This document shows positions 33,384 to 42,202 of a stretch of DNA of 64,000 nt, piece after piece. The position numbers were made by a program, and so were the translations under genes. Where the stretch lies: NCBI GenBank assembly GCA_002440665.1, contig DJUX01000014.1, positions 35,169 to 99,168 on the forward strand, written 5' to 3'. The stretch comes from Dechloromonas sp. UBA6271 (lineage in GTDB: Bacteria > Pseudomonadota > Gammaproteobacteria > Burkholderiales > Rhodocyclaceae). A model generated the notes under the pieces. That model was not told the origin of the DNA. It did no database searches and worked only from the letters and a program-made list of their open reading frames with translations. Positions within the stretch are counted from its first letter, which is position 1. Every line of letters starts with the position of its first letter.

Positions 33384-34925
33384 TCAGACGTCGCCCTGGG
33401 CGCGCACCTTGTCCAGCGTCGAATGCAGCTTGTTGAGCGCATTCAGGTAGGAGCGCGCCGAGGCGATAACGATGTCGGTATCGGCGCCGTTGCCGTTGAC
33501 AATGCGCCCGCCCTTGGAAAGGCGCGTGGTGACTTCACCCTGCGCATCGGTACCGGTGGTGATGGCGTTGACCGAGTAAAGCAGAAGTTCCGCGCCGCTC
33601 CCGGCGATGCTTTCGATCGCCTTGAAGGTCGCATCGACCGGACCGCCGCCACCGGCCTCGCCCTTGTGCTCGGCACCACCGACATTGAGAATCACTTTGG
33701 CATACGGCATCTCGCCGGTTTCCGAACAGACGTGCGAATAGACCAGCTTGTAGTGCTCGTGCTCCGGCGTCACCACCTCGTCCGAAACCAGCGCATGAAG
33801 ATCCTCGTCGAAGATCTCGTGCTTGCGGTCGGCCAGTTCCTTGAAACGGGCAAAGGCGGCATTGACGGCCTCATCGCTCTCCAGTTCGATGCCGAGTTCC
33901 TGCAGGCGGCTCTTGAAGGCGTTGCGCCCGGAATGTTTGCCGAGAACGAGCTTGTTCTGCGCCCAGCCGACGTCCTCGGCGCGCATGATTTCGTAGGTTT
34001 CGCGATGCTTGAGCACCCCGTCCTGATGAATGCCCGATTCGTGGGCAAAGGCGTTGGCGCCTACCACGGCCTTGTTCGGCTGCACCGGGTAACCGGTGAT
34101 CTGCGACACCAGTTTGGAGGCGGGCACGATTTGCGTCGTATCGATGCGTGTCTCGACCGGGAAGACGTCGCTGCGCGTGCGCACCGCCATCACGATTTCC
34201 TCCAGCGAGGCGTTGCCCGCCCGCTCGCCGAGGCCGTTGATCGTGCATTCGACCTGGCGCGCGCCGGCCAGCACCGCAGCCAGCGAATTCGCCACCCCCA
34301 GCCCGAGATCGTTATGGCAGTGCACCGACCAGACCACCCTGTCGGAATTCGGCACGCGCTCGATCAACTGGCGGATGGTCTCGGCATATTGCTGGGGAAT
34401 GTTGTAGCCGACGGTATCAGGCACATTGATCGTGGTGGCGCCAGCCTTAATCACCTCGTCGAAAATTCGCACGAGGAAATCGATCTCCGAACGACCGGCA
34501 TCCTCGGCTGAAAACTCGACGTCGTCGGTATATTCGCGCGCCCAGCCAATCGCCTTGATCGCCTGCTCGACGACCTGATCCGGCGTCATGCGCAGCTTCT
34601 TTTCCATGTGGATCGGCGAGGTCGCGATAAAGGTGTGAATGCGACCGGAGTGGGCTGGCCGGATCGCCTCACCGGCCCGCCGGATGTCATTCTCGTTGGC
34701 ACGCGCCAGCGAGCAGACGATCGAATCCTTGATGGCATGCGCGATCGCCTGGATCGAATCGAAATCGCCGGGCGAAGCGGCGGCAAAACCTGCTTCGATC
34801 ACATCGACCCGCATTTTTTCAAGCTGGCGTGCCACGCGGATTTTTTCTTCCCGGGTCATCGAGGCGCCGGGGCTTTGCTCGCCATCGCGCAGGGTGGTAT
34901 CGAAAATAACCAGATGCTGTTTCAT
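33384..34925 (-). CDS. leuA: 2-isopropylmalate synthase
   Basis: First committed step of leucine synthesis: acetyl-CoA plus 2-ketoisovalerate. DTTLRDGEQSPGASM is the DRE-TIM catalytic start; HCHNDLGLGVANS and NAFAHESGIHQDGVLK follow. The C-terminal LeuA regulatory domain (ALLSVNAITTG-like region LLYSVNAITTGTDAQGEV) implies leucine feedback. 513 residues. It follows pssA by 17 nt at the end of the ilv-leu operon. Confidence 0.97.
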   Translation of the reverse strand: MKQHLVIFDTTLRDGEQSPGASMTREEKIRVARQLEKMRVDVIEAGFAAASPGDFDSIQAIAHAIKDSIVCSLARANENDIRRAGEAIRPAHSGRIHTFIATSPIHMEKKLRMTPDQVVEQAIKAIGWAREYTDDVEFSAEDAGRSEIDFLVRIFDEVIKAGATTINVPDTVGYNIPQQYAETIRQLIERVPNSDRVVWSVHCHNDLGLGVANSLAAVLAGARQVECTINGLGERAGNASLEEIVMAVRTRSDVFPVETRIDTTQIVPASKLVSQITGYPVQPNKAVVGANAFAHESGIHQDGVLKHRETYEIMRAEDVGWAQNKLVLGKHSGRNAFKSRLQELGIELESDEAVNAAFARFKELADRKHEIFDEDLHALVSDEVVTPEHEHYKLVYSHVCSETGEMPYAKVILNVGGAEHKGEAGGGGPVDATFKAIESIAGSGAELLLYSVNAITTGTDAQGEVTTRLSKGGRIVNGNGADTDIVIASARSYLNALNKLHSTLDKVRAQGDV

Positions 34926-34942
34926 TTTTCTGCTCCGAGATG

Positions 34943-35695
34943 TCAGGCAGTCTTGCGCTTGAGCAAGCCAACGGCGGCCACTGCATAGCCGGACAAACCG
35001 TAAAGGACAAAGAACCCGAACAGGGCTATTTCAGGACTGTAGGCGACCAGCGCGAAGCCGAGTGCGATCGCGGCCACCACGAAGAACGGCACGCTCTTGC
35101 GCAGGTTGATGTCCTTGAAACTGTAGTAACGGATATTGGAAACCATCGTCACGCCGGCGAAGATGGTCAGGACGCACGCCAGCCAGCGAACATCGTGACC
35201 GGAAATTCCGGAGACGATCATGACCCAGACCAGCCCTGCCACCAACGCCGCCGCAGCCGGTGAAGGCAGGCCCTGAAAGTAGCGTTTGTCCATCACTTCA
35301 AGCGTCGTGTTGAAACGGGCCAGGCGCAAGGCAGCACCAGCGCAATAGATGAAGGCAGCAATCCAGCCGAGGCGCCCCATGTCGCGCAGCGCCCACTCGT
35401 AGACCACCAGCGCCGGCGCTGCCCCGAAACTCACCATGTCGGACAGCGAATCGTACTCGGCGCCAAAGGCCGATTGGGTATGGGTCATCCGTGCCACGCG
35501 GCCATCGAGACCATCAAGCACCATGGCAATGAAAATCGCCATCGCCGCCCGCTCGAAATCGCCCTGCATCGCCTGCACAATGGCAAAAAACCCGGCGAAC
35601 AAGGCTGCGGTGGTAAACAGGTTAGGCAGCACATAAATGCCGCGCCGCTTGAGCTCTGGGTTGAACAGGGTTTTGCGGGGCTTGAGTTCAGTCAT
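34943..35695 (-). CDS. pssA: CDP-diacylglycerol-serine O-phosphatidyltransferase
   Basis: Inner-membrane enzyme making phosphatidylserine, the precursor of phosphatidylethanolamine. The CDP-alcohol motif is complete: DGLDGRVAR, then G-A-E-Y-D-S-L-S-D. About seven hydrophobic segments in 250 residues. It lies between ilvC and leuA; the usual phosphatidylserine decarboxylase gene is missing from this position. Confidence 0.95.
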   Translation of the reverse strand: MTELKPRKTLFNPELKRRGIYVLPNLFTTAALFAGFFAIVQAMQGDFERAAMAIFIAMVLDGLDGRVARMTHTQSAFGAEYDSLSDMVSFGAAPALVVYEWALRDMGRLGWIAAFIYCAGAALRLARFNTTLEVMDKRYFQGLPSPAAAALVAGLVWVMIVSGISGHDVRWLACVLTIFAGVTMVSNIRYYSFKDINLRKSVPFFVVAAIALGFALVAYSPEIALFGFFVLYGLSGYAVAAVGLLKRKTA

Positions 35696-35769
35696 TGATT
35701 ACGACAATTCCGCGAGTTGGGTGGGCAAAGAATACACCCTTTCACCAGGAGCATTTTCCGGAAACAACA

Positions 35770-35797
35770 AGGGCGGTGCGGATCACCACACCGCCCT
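35770..35797 (-). terminator. Hairpin downstream of ilvC
   Basis: AGGGCGGTG pairs with CACCGCCCT around a 10-nt loop in the 147-nt gap between ilvC and pssA. The minus-strand tail is TTGTTGTTT, a weak T-tract, so it may attenuate instead of fully stop transcription. Confidence 0.5.
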
Positions 35798-35842
35798 AAA
35801 GCGAAGGCAGGGCGACACAGCCCTACCGTACCGGCACCAGAA

Positions 35843-36859
35843 TCAGTTCTTGGATTGGTCGACCAGCTTGTTCTTCTTGATCCACGGCATCATGTCACGC
35901 AGTTGGCCACCGACCGTCTCGATCGGGTGCACAGCGTTCAGGCGACGCCGGGCGGTCATTGAAGGATAGTTGGTACGGCCTTCCTGGATGAACATCTTGG
36001 CGTATTCGCCGGTCTGGATGCGCTTCAGTGCGTTGCGCATGGCTTCGCGGGACTGGGCGTTGATGACTTCCGGGCCGGTCACGTACTCGCCGTACTCCGC
36101 ATTGTTGGAGATCGAGTAGTTCATGTTGGCGATGCCGCCTTCGTACATCAGGTCGACGATCAGCTTCAGTTCGTGCAGGCACTCGAAGTAAGCCATTTCC
36201 GGAGCATAACCGGCTTCGGTCAGGGTTTCGAAGCCCATCTTGACCAGTTCGACGGCACCACCGCAGAGCACAGCCTGTTCGCCGAACAGATCGGTTTCGG
36301 TTTCTTCACGGAAGTTGGTTTCGATGACGCCACCCTTGGTGCCGCCATTGGCAGCCGCGTAAGAGAGGGCGATATCCTTGGCCTTGCCGGACTTGTCCTG
36401 GTAAATGGCGATCAGGGACGGCACGCCGCCGCCCTTCAGGTACTCGGAACGGACGGTGTGGCCTGGGCCTTTCGGGGCAACCATGATCACGTCGACATCT
36501 TCGCGCGGCACGACCTGGTTGTAATGGACGTTGAAGCCGTGGGCGAAAGCCAGGGCAGCGCCCTTCTTCAGGTTCGGCGCGACTTCTTCGTTGTATACCT
36601 GCGGAATGTTCTCATCCGGCAACAGGATCATGACGACGTCGGCGCCCTTAACGGCCTTGGCAATTTCTTCGACCTTCAAGCCAGCGGCTTCAGCCTTTTT
36701 CCAGGAAGCGCCTTCCTTGCGCAGACCGACGGTGACCTTGCAGCCGGAATCCTTCAGGTTCTGGGCGTGAGCGTGGCCTTGGGAGCCGTAACCAACGATG
36801 GTGACCTTCTTGCCCTTGATAAGGGAGAGATCGGCGTCCTTGTCGTAATAAACTTTCAT
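35843..36859 (-). CDS. ilvC: Ketol-acid reductoisomerase
   Basis: Isomerises and reduces acetolactate in valine and isoleucine synthesis. The NADPH fold GYGSQGHAHAQNLKDSG, the metal site DLFGEQAVLCGG and FECLHELKLIVDLMYEGG are visible. 338 residues, class I length. Follows ilvN in the operon with a 24-nt gap. Confidence 0.98.
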   Translation of the reverse strand: MKVYYDKDADLSLIKGKKVTIVGYGSQGHAHAQNLKDSGCKVTVGLRKEGASWKKAEAAGLKVEEIAKAVKGADVVMILLPDENIPQVYNEEVAPNLKKGAALAFAHGFNVHYNQVVPREDVDVIMVAPKGPGHTVRSEYLKGGGVPSLIAIYQDKSGKAKDIALSYAAANGGTKGGVIETNFREETETDLFGEQAVLCGGAVELVKMGFETLTEAGYAPEMAYFECLHELKLIVDLMYEGGIANMNYSISNNAEYGEYVTGPEVINAQSREAMRNALKRIQTGEYAKMFIQEGRTNYPSMTARRRLNAVHPIETVGGQLRDMMPWIKKNKLVDQSKN

Positions 36860-36883
36860 GAATTCCTCTTTATGTACAAATAG

Positions 36884-37375
36884 TTAGACTTTTAGAATAC
36901 GATCGCCGCGACCGATGCCACAGACACCGGTACGGACGGTTTCGAGAATCAGGCCGGCATCGAGGGCGGCGATAAAGGAGTCGAGCTTGGAGCTTGCTCC
37001 GGTCAACTCGATCACATAGGTCGATTCCGTGACATCGATGATGCGGCCACGGAAAATATCGGCCATCCGCTTCATCTCTTCGCGGTCCTTGCCAGTCGCG
37101 CGAACCTTGATCAGCATCAGTTCGCGCTCGACGTGAGCGGCTTCGGAGAGATCGACCACCTTGACCACATCAACCAGCTTGTTGAGCTGCTTGGTGATCT
37201 GCTCGAGTACCTCGTCGGAACCCCTGGTCAGGATGGTCATCCGGGACAGCGAGGGATCTTCCGTCGGTGCCACGGTGAGCGATTCGATGTTGTAGCCGCG
37301 CGCCGAAAACAGCCCGGCCACACGGGAAAGCGCACCCGATTCGTTTTCTATCAGGATGGAAATGATGTGTCGCAT
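36884..37375 (-). CDS. ilvN: Acetolactate synthase small (regulatory) subunit
   Basis: ACT-domain subunit that activates the large subunit and gives valine inhibition. MRHIISILIENESGALSRVA and ARGYNIESLTVAPTED are typical of the N-terminal ACT domain, and a second domain completes 163 residues. It lies between ilvB and ilvC with short gaps. Often named ilvH in related genomes. Confidence 0.96.
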   Translation of the reverse strand: MRHIISILIENESGALSRVAGLFSARGYNIESLTVAPTEDPSLSRMTILTRGSDEVLEQITKQLNKLVDVVKVVDLSEAAHVERELMLIKVRATGKDREEMKRMADIFRGRIIDVTESTYVIELTGASSKLDSFIAALDAGLILETVRTGVCGIGRGDRILKV

Positions 37376-37395
37376 GTTCTTTTTTCCTCCCCCGC

Positions 37396-39096
37396 TTACA
37401 AATCTTCAGCGAGGATCATTTCGGTCAGGCCCTTGCCTGCCGCCACCATCGGGAAGACGTTGGCCACCGGGTCGATGATGAAGTCCATGAAGACCAGGTC
37501 ATCCTTGTGTTCGGTAAAGGCCTTGCGCAGCGCCGACTCGACATCCTCCGGCTTCTCGATCTTCATGCCGACGTGACCATAGGCTTCAGCCAGCTTGACA
37601 AAATCGGGCAGCGACGTGACATAGGACTGGGAGTAACGTTTGGAGTAGAACATCTCCTGCCACTGGCGGACCATGCCGAGCATGCCGTTGTTCAGGTTGA
37701 TGATCTTGATCGGGAAGCCGTACTGCTTGCAGGTCGACAACTCCTGGATACACATCTGGATCGAGCCTTCGCCAGTTACGCAGGCGACCTGCGCTTCCGG
37801 ATTGGCCATCAGCACACCCATGCCGTAGGGCAAGCCGACGCCCATTGTGCCCAGGCCGCCGGAGTTGATCCAGCGCCGCGGCTTGTCGAACTTGTAGTAC
37901 TGGGCGGCGAACATCTGGTGCTGGCCGACATCGGAGGTGACGAAGGCATTGCCCCCCGTCACTTCGTAGAGCTTCTCCATGACGTACTGCGGCATGATGT
38001 GCTCTGCCTGCTTGTAACGCAGGCTGTCACGGCCACGCCATTCGTCGATCTGCTTCCACCAGTTGGCCACTTCCGGATTGGCCTTGAAGCCGCTGTCGAC
38101 AAGCTTGTGCAATTCGTCCAGCACGTCGGCGACGTTGCCGACGATGGGTACATCGACCTTGACGCGCTTGGAAATCGACGACGGGTCGATGTCGATATGG
38201 ATGACGCGGCGCTTTTCCTGACCGAAGTGGTCAGGATTGCCGATCACCCGATCATCGAAGCGCGCACCGACAGCCAGGATCACATCGGCGTAGTGCATCG
38301 CATTGTTCGCTTCATAGGTGCCATGCATGCCGAGCATGCCAACGAACTGCCGGTCGGTCGCCGGATAGCCACCGAGCCCCATCAAAGTGTTGGTCACCGG
38401 GAAGTTCAGCTTGCGCGCAAGCGCCGCCAGCTGCGGGGCAGCGTCCGAAAGGATGACGCCTCCACCGGTATAAATGATCGGCCGCTTCGCTTCCTGGAGA
38501 ATCTGCACGGCCTTCTTGATCTGGCCGAGATGCCCCTTGACCACCGGGTTGTACGAACGCATCTGGATGGTCTTCGGGTAGTCGAATTCACACAACTGGG
38601 CGGTGATATCCTTCGGGATATCGACCACCACCGGCCCTGGACGGCCGGTCGCCGCGATGTGGAAGGCCTTCTTGATGGTGACCGCCAGATCCTTGACGTC
38701 CTTGACCAGGAAGTTGTGCTTGACGCAGGGACGGGTGATACCGACCGTGTCGCACTCTTGGAAGGCATCCTGACCGATGTACTGGGTCGGCACCTGACCG
38801 GTGATGACCACCATCGGGATCGAATCCATGTAGGCGGTCGCAATACCGGTGACGGTGTTGGTCACACCCGGCCCCGAAGTCACCAGCGCGACGCCGACCT
38901 TCTGCGAGGAACGCGAATAAGCGTCGGCCGCATGAACGGCGGCCTGCTCATGGCGAACCAGGATGTGCTTGACCTGATCTTGCTTGAAGAGCGCGTCGTA
39001 AATGTGTAGAACGGAACCCCCCGGGTAACCGAAAACGCACTCGACCTTTTCTTCCTGCAGGCACCTGATTACAATTTCTGCACCGCTGATCATCAT
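37396..39096 (-). CDS. ilvB: Acetolactate synthase large subunit
   Basis: Thiamine-diphosphate enzyme condensing pyruvate to acetolactate. FGYPGGSVLHIYDAL, VRHEQAAVHAADAYSR and GPGVTNTVTGIATAYMDS form the N-terminal domain; the TPP/Mg site is TGEGSIQMCIQELSTC with NNGMLGMVRQWQ. 566 residues. First gene of the ilvB-ilvN-ilvC-pssA-leuA run. Name ilvI is equally used. Confidence 0.97.
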   Translation of the reverse strand: MMISGAEIVIRCLQEEKVECVFGYPGGSVLHIYDALFKQDQVKHILVRHEQAAVHAADAYSRSSQKVGVALVTSGPGVTNTVTGIATAYMDSIPMVVITGQVPTQYIGQDAFQECDTVGITRPCVKHNFLVKDVKDLAVTIKKAFHIAATGRPGPVVVDIPKDITAQLCEFDYPKTIQMRSYNPVVKGHLGQIKKAVQILQEAKRPIIYTGGGVILSDAAPQLAALARKLNFPVTNTLMGLGGYPATDRQFVGMLGMHGTYEANNAMHYADVILAVGARFDDRVIGNPDHFGQEKRRVIHIDIDPSSISKRVKVDVPIVGNVADVLDELHKLVDSGFKANPEVANWWKQIDEWRGRDSLRYKQAEHIMPQYVMEKLYEVTGGNAFVTSDVGQHQMFAAQYYKFDKPRRWINSGGLGTMGVGLPYGMGVLMANPEAQVACVTGEGSIQMCIQELSTCKQYGFPIKIINLNNGMLGMVRQWQEMFYSKRYSQSYVTSLPDFVKLAEAYGHVGMKIEKPEDVESALRKAFTEHKDDLVFMDFIIDPVANVFPMVAAGKGLTEMILAEDL

Positions 39097-39216
39097 TCTT
39101 TAGCCCAAAAAGCTGTTGCCTGAAAAACGTATAACCTTAATCCAGTGACCATGTTCGGTCAAGGCGTTACAGCATAACCACAGGCTTTCCAAGGCCTTTT
39201 ACCGGAAGAGACAACC

Positions 39217-39780
39217 CTGGCTTCACCCAACGAACTGGCTTTTTTCCTTGAGTCCATTGAGCGCCGTGCGTTCAAGCAGGCCATGTTCGCCGTGCGCGAA
39301 GAGGAAGGTGCGCTCGATATCGTCCAGGACAGCATGCTCAAGCTGGCGGAAAAATACGGCGATCGTCCTGCCGAAGAATTCCCGATGCTTTTCCAGCGTA
39401 TCCTGCAGAACACGATTCGCGACTTCTATCGGCGCAGCAAGGTCCGTTCGATGTGGACCACCGTGCTCTCGGCCTTCTCGCCGAACGACGACGACGATCA
39501 TGACCCGCTCGAAACACTGGCTGCCGACGAGGATCAGAATGGTCCGCGCACCCCGGAAAGCCAGCTTCTTCAGGCGCAAACCCTGACGGCGATCGATGAC
39601 GAAATAAAAAAATTGCCGACACGTCAACGCGAAGCCTTTCTCATGCGTTACTGGGAAGACATGGACGTCGCTGAGACCGCAGCGGCGATGGGCTGCTCAG
39701 AAGGCAGTGTCAAAACCCATTGTTCGCGCGCCACACACGCGCTGGCAGCCGCCTTGTCGGCCAGAGGTATCAAGCTATGA
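39217..39780 (+). CDS. RNA polymerase sigma factor (sigma-70 family, ECF type)
   Basis: Directs RNA polymerase to a private promoter set. Region 2 includes ALDIVQDSMLKLAEKYGD and region 4 is LPTRQREAFLMRYWEDMDV followed by GCSEGSVKTHCSRATHAL. No ATG, GTG or TTG precedes 39283 in this frame up to a stop at 39175, yet coding-like residues (LAFFLESIERRAFKQA) extend upstream. GGAAGAG at 39204-39210 is well placed for CTG 39217, giving 187 residues; ATG 39283 would lose the start of region 2. It leads the operon with a DUF3619 protein, a DUF3106 protein and an RDD protein. Confidence 0.88.
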   Translation: MASPNELAFFLESIERRAFKQAMFAVREEEGALDIVQDSMLKLAEKYGDRPAEEFPMLFQRILQNTIRDFYRRSKVRSMWTTVLSAFSPNDDDDHDPLETLAADEDQNGPRTPESQLLQAQTLTAIDDEIKKLPTRQREAFLMRYWEDMDVAETAAAMGCSEGSVKTHCSRATHALAAALSARGIKL

Positions 39781-40160
39781 ACGAAGAACGTTATGCTTCG
39801 CGAGTTCGGCAAGCGCTGAACCATGGACTGAAAGATATCCCCCCGGCATCCGCAAGGCGGCTGGAGGCTGCTCGCCATCTGGCACTGTCGCGCCAGAAGC
39901 AATCCGCGCCGCAAATGGTTCTGGCGGGCAACAAGTCATCCACCTTCCATTTCGGGTCGGACAACCGTTACCTGCGGCAGATTCTGGCTGTACTGGCACT
40001 GCTGCTCGGGATGTGGATTTCTTTCTACATGGACAGCAACAAGTACATCACCGAACTGCAAGAAGTGGACAGCGCCCTGCTTTCCGACGACCTGCCTCCC
40101 GAGGCTTTTCTGGATAACGATTTCTTTCAATGGTTAAAAGACGATACATCGGCGGAGTGA
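39777..40160 (+). CDS. DUF3619 single-span membrane protein
   Basis: Protein of 127 residues overlapping the sigma-factor stop as ATGA. It has a charged N-terminal part of about 65 residues, one membrane segment at 66-86 (LRQILAVLALLLGMWISFYM) and an acidic C-terminal tail. Coupling to a sigma gene and the one-span topology suggest an anti-sigma factor; that is inference, since no known anti-sigma domain is recognised. Confidence 0.75.
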   Translation: MNEERYASRVRQALNHGLKDIPPASARRLEAARHLALSRQKQSAPQMVLAGNKSSTFHFGSDNRYLRQILAVLALLLGMWISFYMDSNKYITELQEVDSALLSDDLPPEAFLDNDFFQWLKDDTSAE

Positions 40161-40687
40161 TCTTCTGCCTGGCGCTGGCAGGCACGGTCTCCGCCGAGCC
40201 GCCGGCCACGGCGCTCATCGGTACCCCGCCGCAACCAAGTTGGAGTGTTTTGAGCACGCAACAGAAGTCCATCCTTACCCCACTCTCCGTCGAATGGGAC
40301 AAGATGGACAATATCCGCCGCAAGAAATGGCTGGGCATCGCCGAACGCTACCCCAGCATGAAACCGGACGAGCAACGCCGTGTACAGGATCGCATGCACG
40401 AATGGGCAAATCTGACGCCTGAACAGCGCGCCAAGGTCAGGGATAGCTACAAGGAATTCAACCAGCTTCCTTCGGAGCAAAAGCAGGTAGTCAAGCAAAA
40501 ATGGGAGGCCTACTCGAACCTGCCCCCCGAAGAAAAACAACGCGTTCGTCAATCCGGCAAGTCGGCCCAATTGCTGACTCCACCTGCCGAACCGGCGCCA
40601 CCGCCCGCCGAAGAACAAGCCGTCACTGAAGCCAGCAGCGCATCACTGGTTCCACCATCCGCTGGCGAACCGGGCAAGAACCGATGA
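40130..40687 (+). CDS. DUF3106 exported helical-repeat protein
   Basis: Protein of 185 residues with a signal peptide ending GTVSA at 22. Residues 74-142 hold about four helical repeats of 18-19 residues of the type LTPEQRAKVRDSYKEF and LPPEEKQRVRQ, reminiscent of the LTxxQ motifs of periplasmic Spy/CpxP-like proteins. A proline-rich tail follows. It should be periplasmic. It overlaps the DUF3619 gene by 31 bp and the RDD gene by 4 bp. Confidence 0.78.
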   Translation: MVKRRYIGGVIFCLALAGTVSAEPPATALIGTPPQPSWSVLSTQQKSILTPLSVEWDKMDNIRRKKWLGIAERYPSMKPDEQRRVQDRMHEWANLTPEQRAKVRDSYKEFNQLPSEQKQVVKQKWEAYSNLPPEEKQRVRQSGKSAQLLTPPAEPAPPPAEEQAVTEASSASLVPPSAGEPGKNR

Positions 40688-41103
40688 CGGAGCCAACCCC
40701 CGGCATTGCCCGTCGCCTCGCAAGCATGCTGTATGAGAGCCTAGTGGTTTTTGCCGTGCTACTGATCGGTTTTCTCATGCCGCAGATCCTGCTTTTCGCA
40801 TACGGTTTGGGCTTGAGCAACAAAATGCTGTGGCTGCACGTGCTGGCATTGCTGATGCTGTATTTCGTCTGGTTCTGGATGCACGGCGGCCAGACATTGC
40901 CGATGAAGACCTGGAAGTTGCGCCTGGCCGGCGCGAACGGTGAAGCCCTACGGCCGCTGCAGGCGATCCTGCGTTATCTGGCAGCGTGGCCGAGCATCCT
41001 GTTTTGCGGTATCGGCCTGCTTTGGGCGATCTTCGACAAGGACCACCAGTTTCTGCATGATCGCGTTGCCGGTACTCGTATCGTTTCTGCCGACAAGCAA
41101 TGA
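40684..41103 (+). CDS. RDD-family membrane protein
   Basis: Inner-membrane protein of 139 residues with about three or four hydrophobic segments. The family signature is seen in the first segment (RLASMLYESLVVFAVLL) and in GGQTLPMKTWKLRLAGANG, ending DRVAGTRIV. RDD proteins have no settled role; some act in ion transport. Last gene of the sigma-factor operon, convergent with lptG. Confidence 0.85.
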   Translation: MTEPTPGIARRLASMLYESLVVFAVLLIGFLMPQILLFAYGLGLSNKMLWLHVLALLMLYFVWFWMHGGQTLPMKTWKLRLAGANGEALRPLQAILRYLAAWPSILFCGIGLLWAIFDKDHQFLHDRVAGTRIVSADKQ

Positions 41104-41108
41104 ACATT

Positions 41109-41126
41109 GCGCCGCCTCAGCGGCGC
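41109..41126. terminator. Weak hairpin between the RDD gene and lptG
   Basis: GCGCCGC pairs with GCGGCGC around a CTCA loop. It overlaps the 3' end of lptG and lacks a T-tract on either strand, so a terminator role is uncertain. Confidence 0.3.
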
Positions 41127-42202
41127 TCCACCCACCACAACATCCCGACTGCCGCCAGAAGAAACAGGGCTGATGGCGCGGTGGCACTGGCAAATGGCGG
41201 CCACGCGTTGATCACGCCGAGATTCGAAAACAGCCCGTTCAGGGCATAAAACAGAATGCCCAGCATGACCCCGGCGAAAATTTTCAGGCTGACGCCACCG
41301 ACCCGGTTGTGCGAGTAGCCGAACGGCAGCGCCAACGCCACCATGACCAGCGACGCCAGCGGATAGACCAGCTTTTTCCAGATCGCAATTTCGTAACGCT
41401 CGGTCTTCTGGCGGTTTTCTGACAGGTGCTCGGTATAGTTAACCAGCCCCACCAGTGACATGCGTTCCGGCGCGACCATCAAAACGGCCAGTAAATCCGG
41501 GTTGACCGCAGACACCCACTCGGCAGTATCGGCTCGCTCGACCCGCGACGTATCGCCGTCGAGCACGGTGCGCACGACCCCCTTGAGCAACCAGTGCTCG
41601 GGCGGCTTGAACTCGGCTTCTTCGACATCCGTCACCGATTCGAGCGCGTTCGCCGTGTCGAACTTGTAGATGCGCACGCCCTGCAGGCGCGCATCGGGCG
41701 TTGCATGGCGAATGTTGATGAAACTGCGCCCGTCCTTGACCCACAGGCCCGACTCGAATCCCTGCTGCGCAATCACGTTGCTCAGCGCGCGCGTCCGCAA
41801 CTCCTGGGCCAGACGTTCGGAAACCGGCACCAGTCCTTCGCCGACGACGATGGTCAGCAAGGCCAGCAAACCGGCCACCCGGAACAAGGTCATCAACAAG
41901 TCGCGGGTTGCCAGGCCGGAAGCCCGGAGCACGGTGATTTCCGAATGCCTAGCCAGCGTCGACAGCGCGTAAAGGGTGCCAATCAGCGCCGCAATGGGGA
42001 TCAGTTCGTAGATCAACCCTGGCAGATTCAGCCCCACAAAAGCCACGGCGTGACCCAATTGATAGCCGCCCTTGCCGACGCTGCGCAATTCGTTGATCAG
42101 ATCGAAAAAGCTGAAGAGCGCCAGGAACGCCACGAGGACCAGAAAAATGGCCGCCAGTGTTTCGCGCATCAGGTAACGCTGGTACAAGCGCAGACGAAAC
42201 AT
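41117..42202 (-). CDS. lptG: LPS export ABC transporter permease LptG
   Basis: One of the two permeases that extract lipopolysaccharide from the inner membrane and pass it to LptC. Three N-terminal and three C-terminal membrane segments flank a periplasmic beta-jellyroll, as in the family. YQRYLMRETLAAIFLVLVAF and ALALPFGYSHNRVGGVSLKIF are typical. 361 residues from ATG 42202, which overlaps the lptF stop. Confidence 0.94.
   Translation of the reverse strand: MFRLRLYQRYLMRETLAAIFLVLVAFLALFSFFDLINELRSVGKGGYQLGHAVAFVGLNLPGLIYELIPIAALIGTLYALSTLARHSEITVLRASGLATRDLLMTLFRVAGLLALLTIVVGEGLVPVSERLAQELRTRALSNVIAQQGFESGLWVKDGRSFINIRHATPDARLQGVRIYKFDTANALESVTDVEEAEFKPPEHWLLKGVVRTVLDGDTSRVERADTAEWVSAVNPDLLAVLMVAPERMSLVGLVNYTEHLSENRQKTERYEIAIWKKLVYPLASLVMVALALPFGYSHNRVGGVSLKIFAGVMLGILFYALNGLFSNLGVINAWPPFASATAPSALFLLAAVGMLWWVERR

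Noticed and set aside
37507..39009. A 500-codon open frame antisense to ilvB
   Set aside because: Shadow of ilvB, whose thiamine-diphosphate and substrate motifs are intact.
39283..39780. Sigma factor beginning at ATG 39283
   Set aside because: This would remove upstream residues that continue the same frame and look coding, and no ribosome site precedes it; CTG 39217 is better supported.
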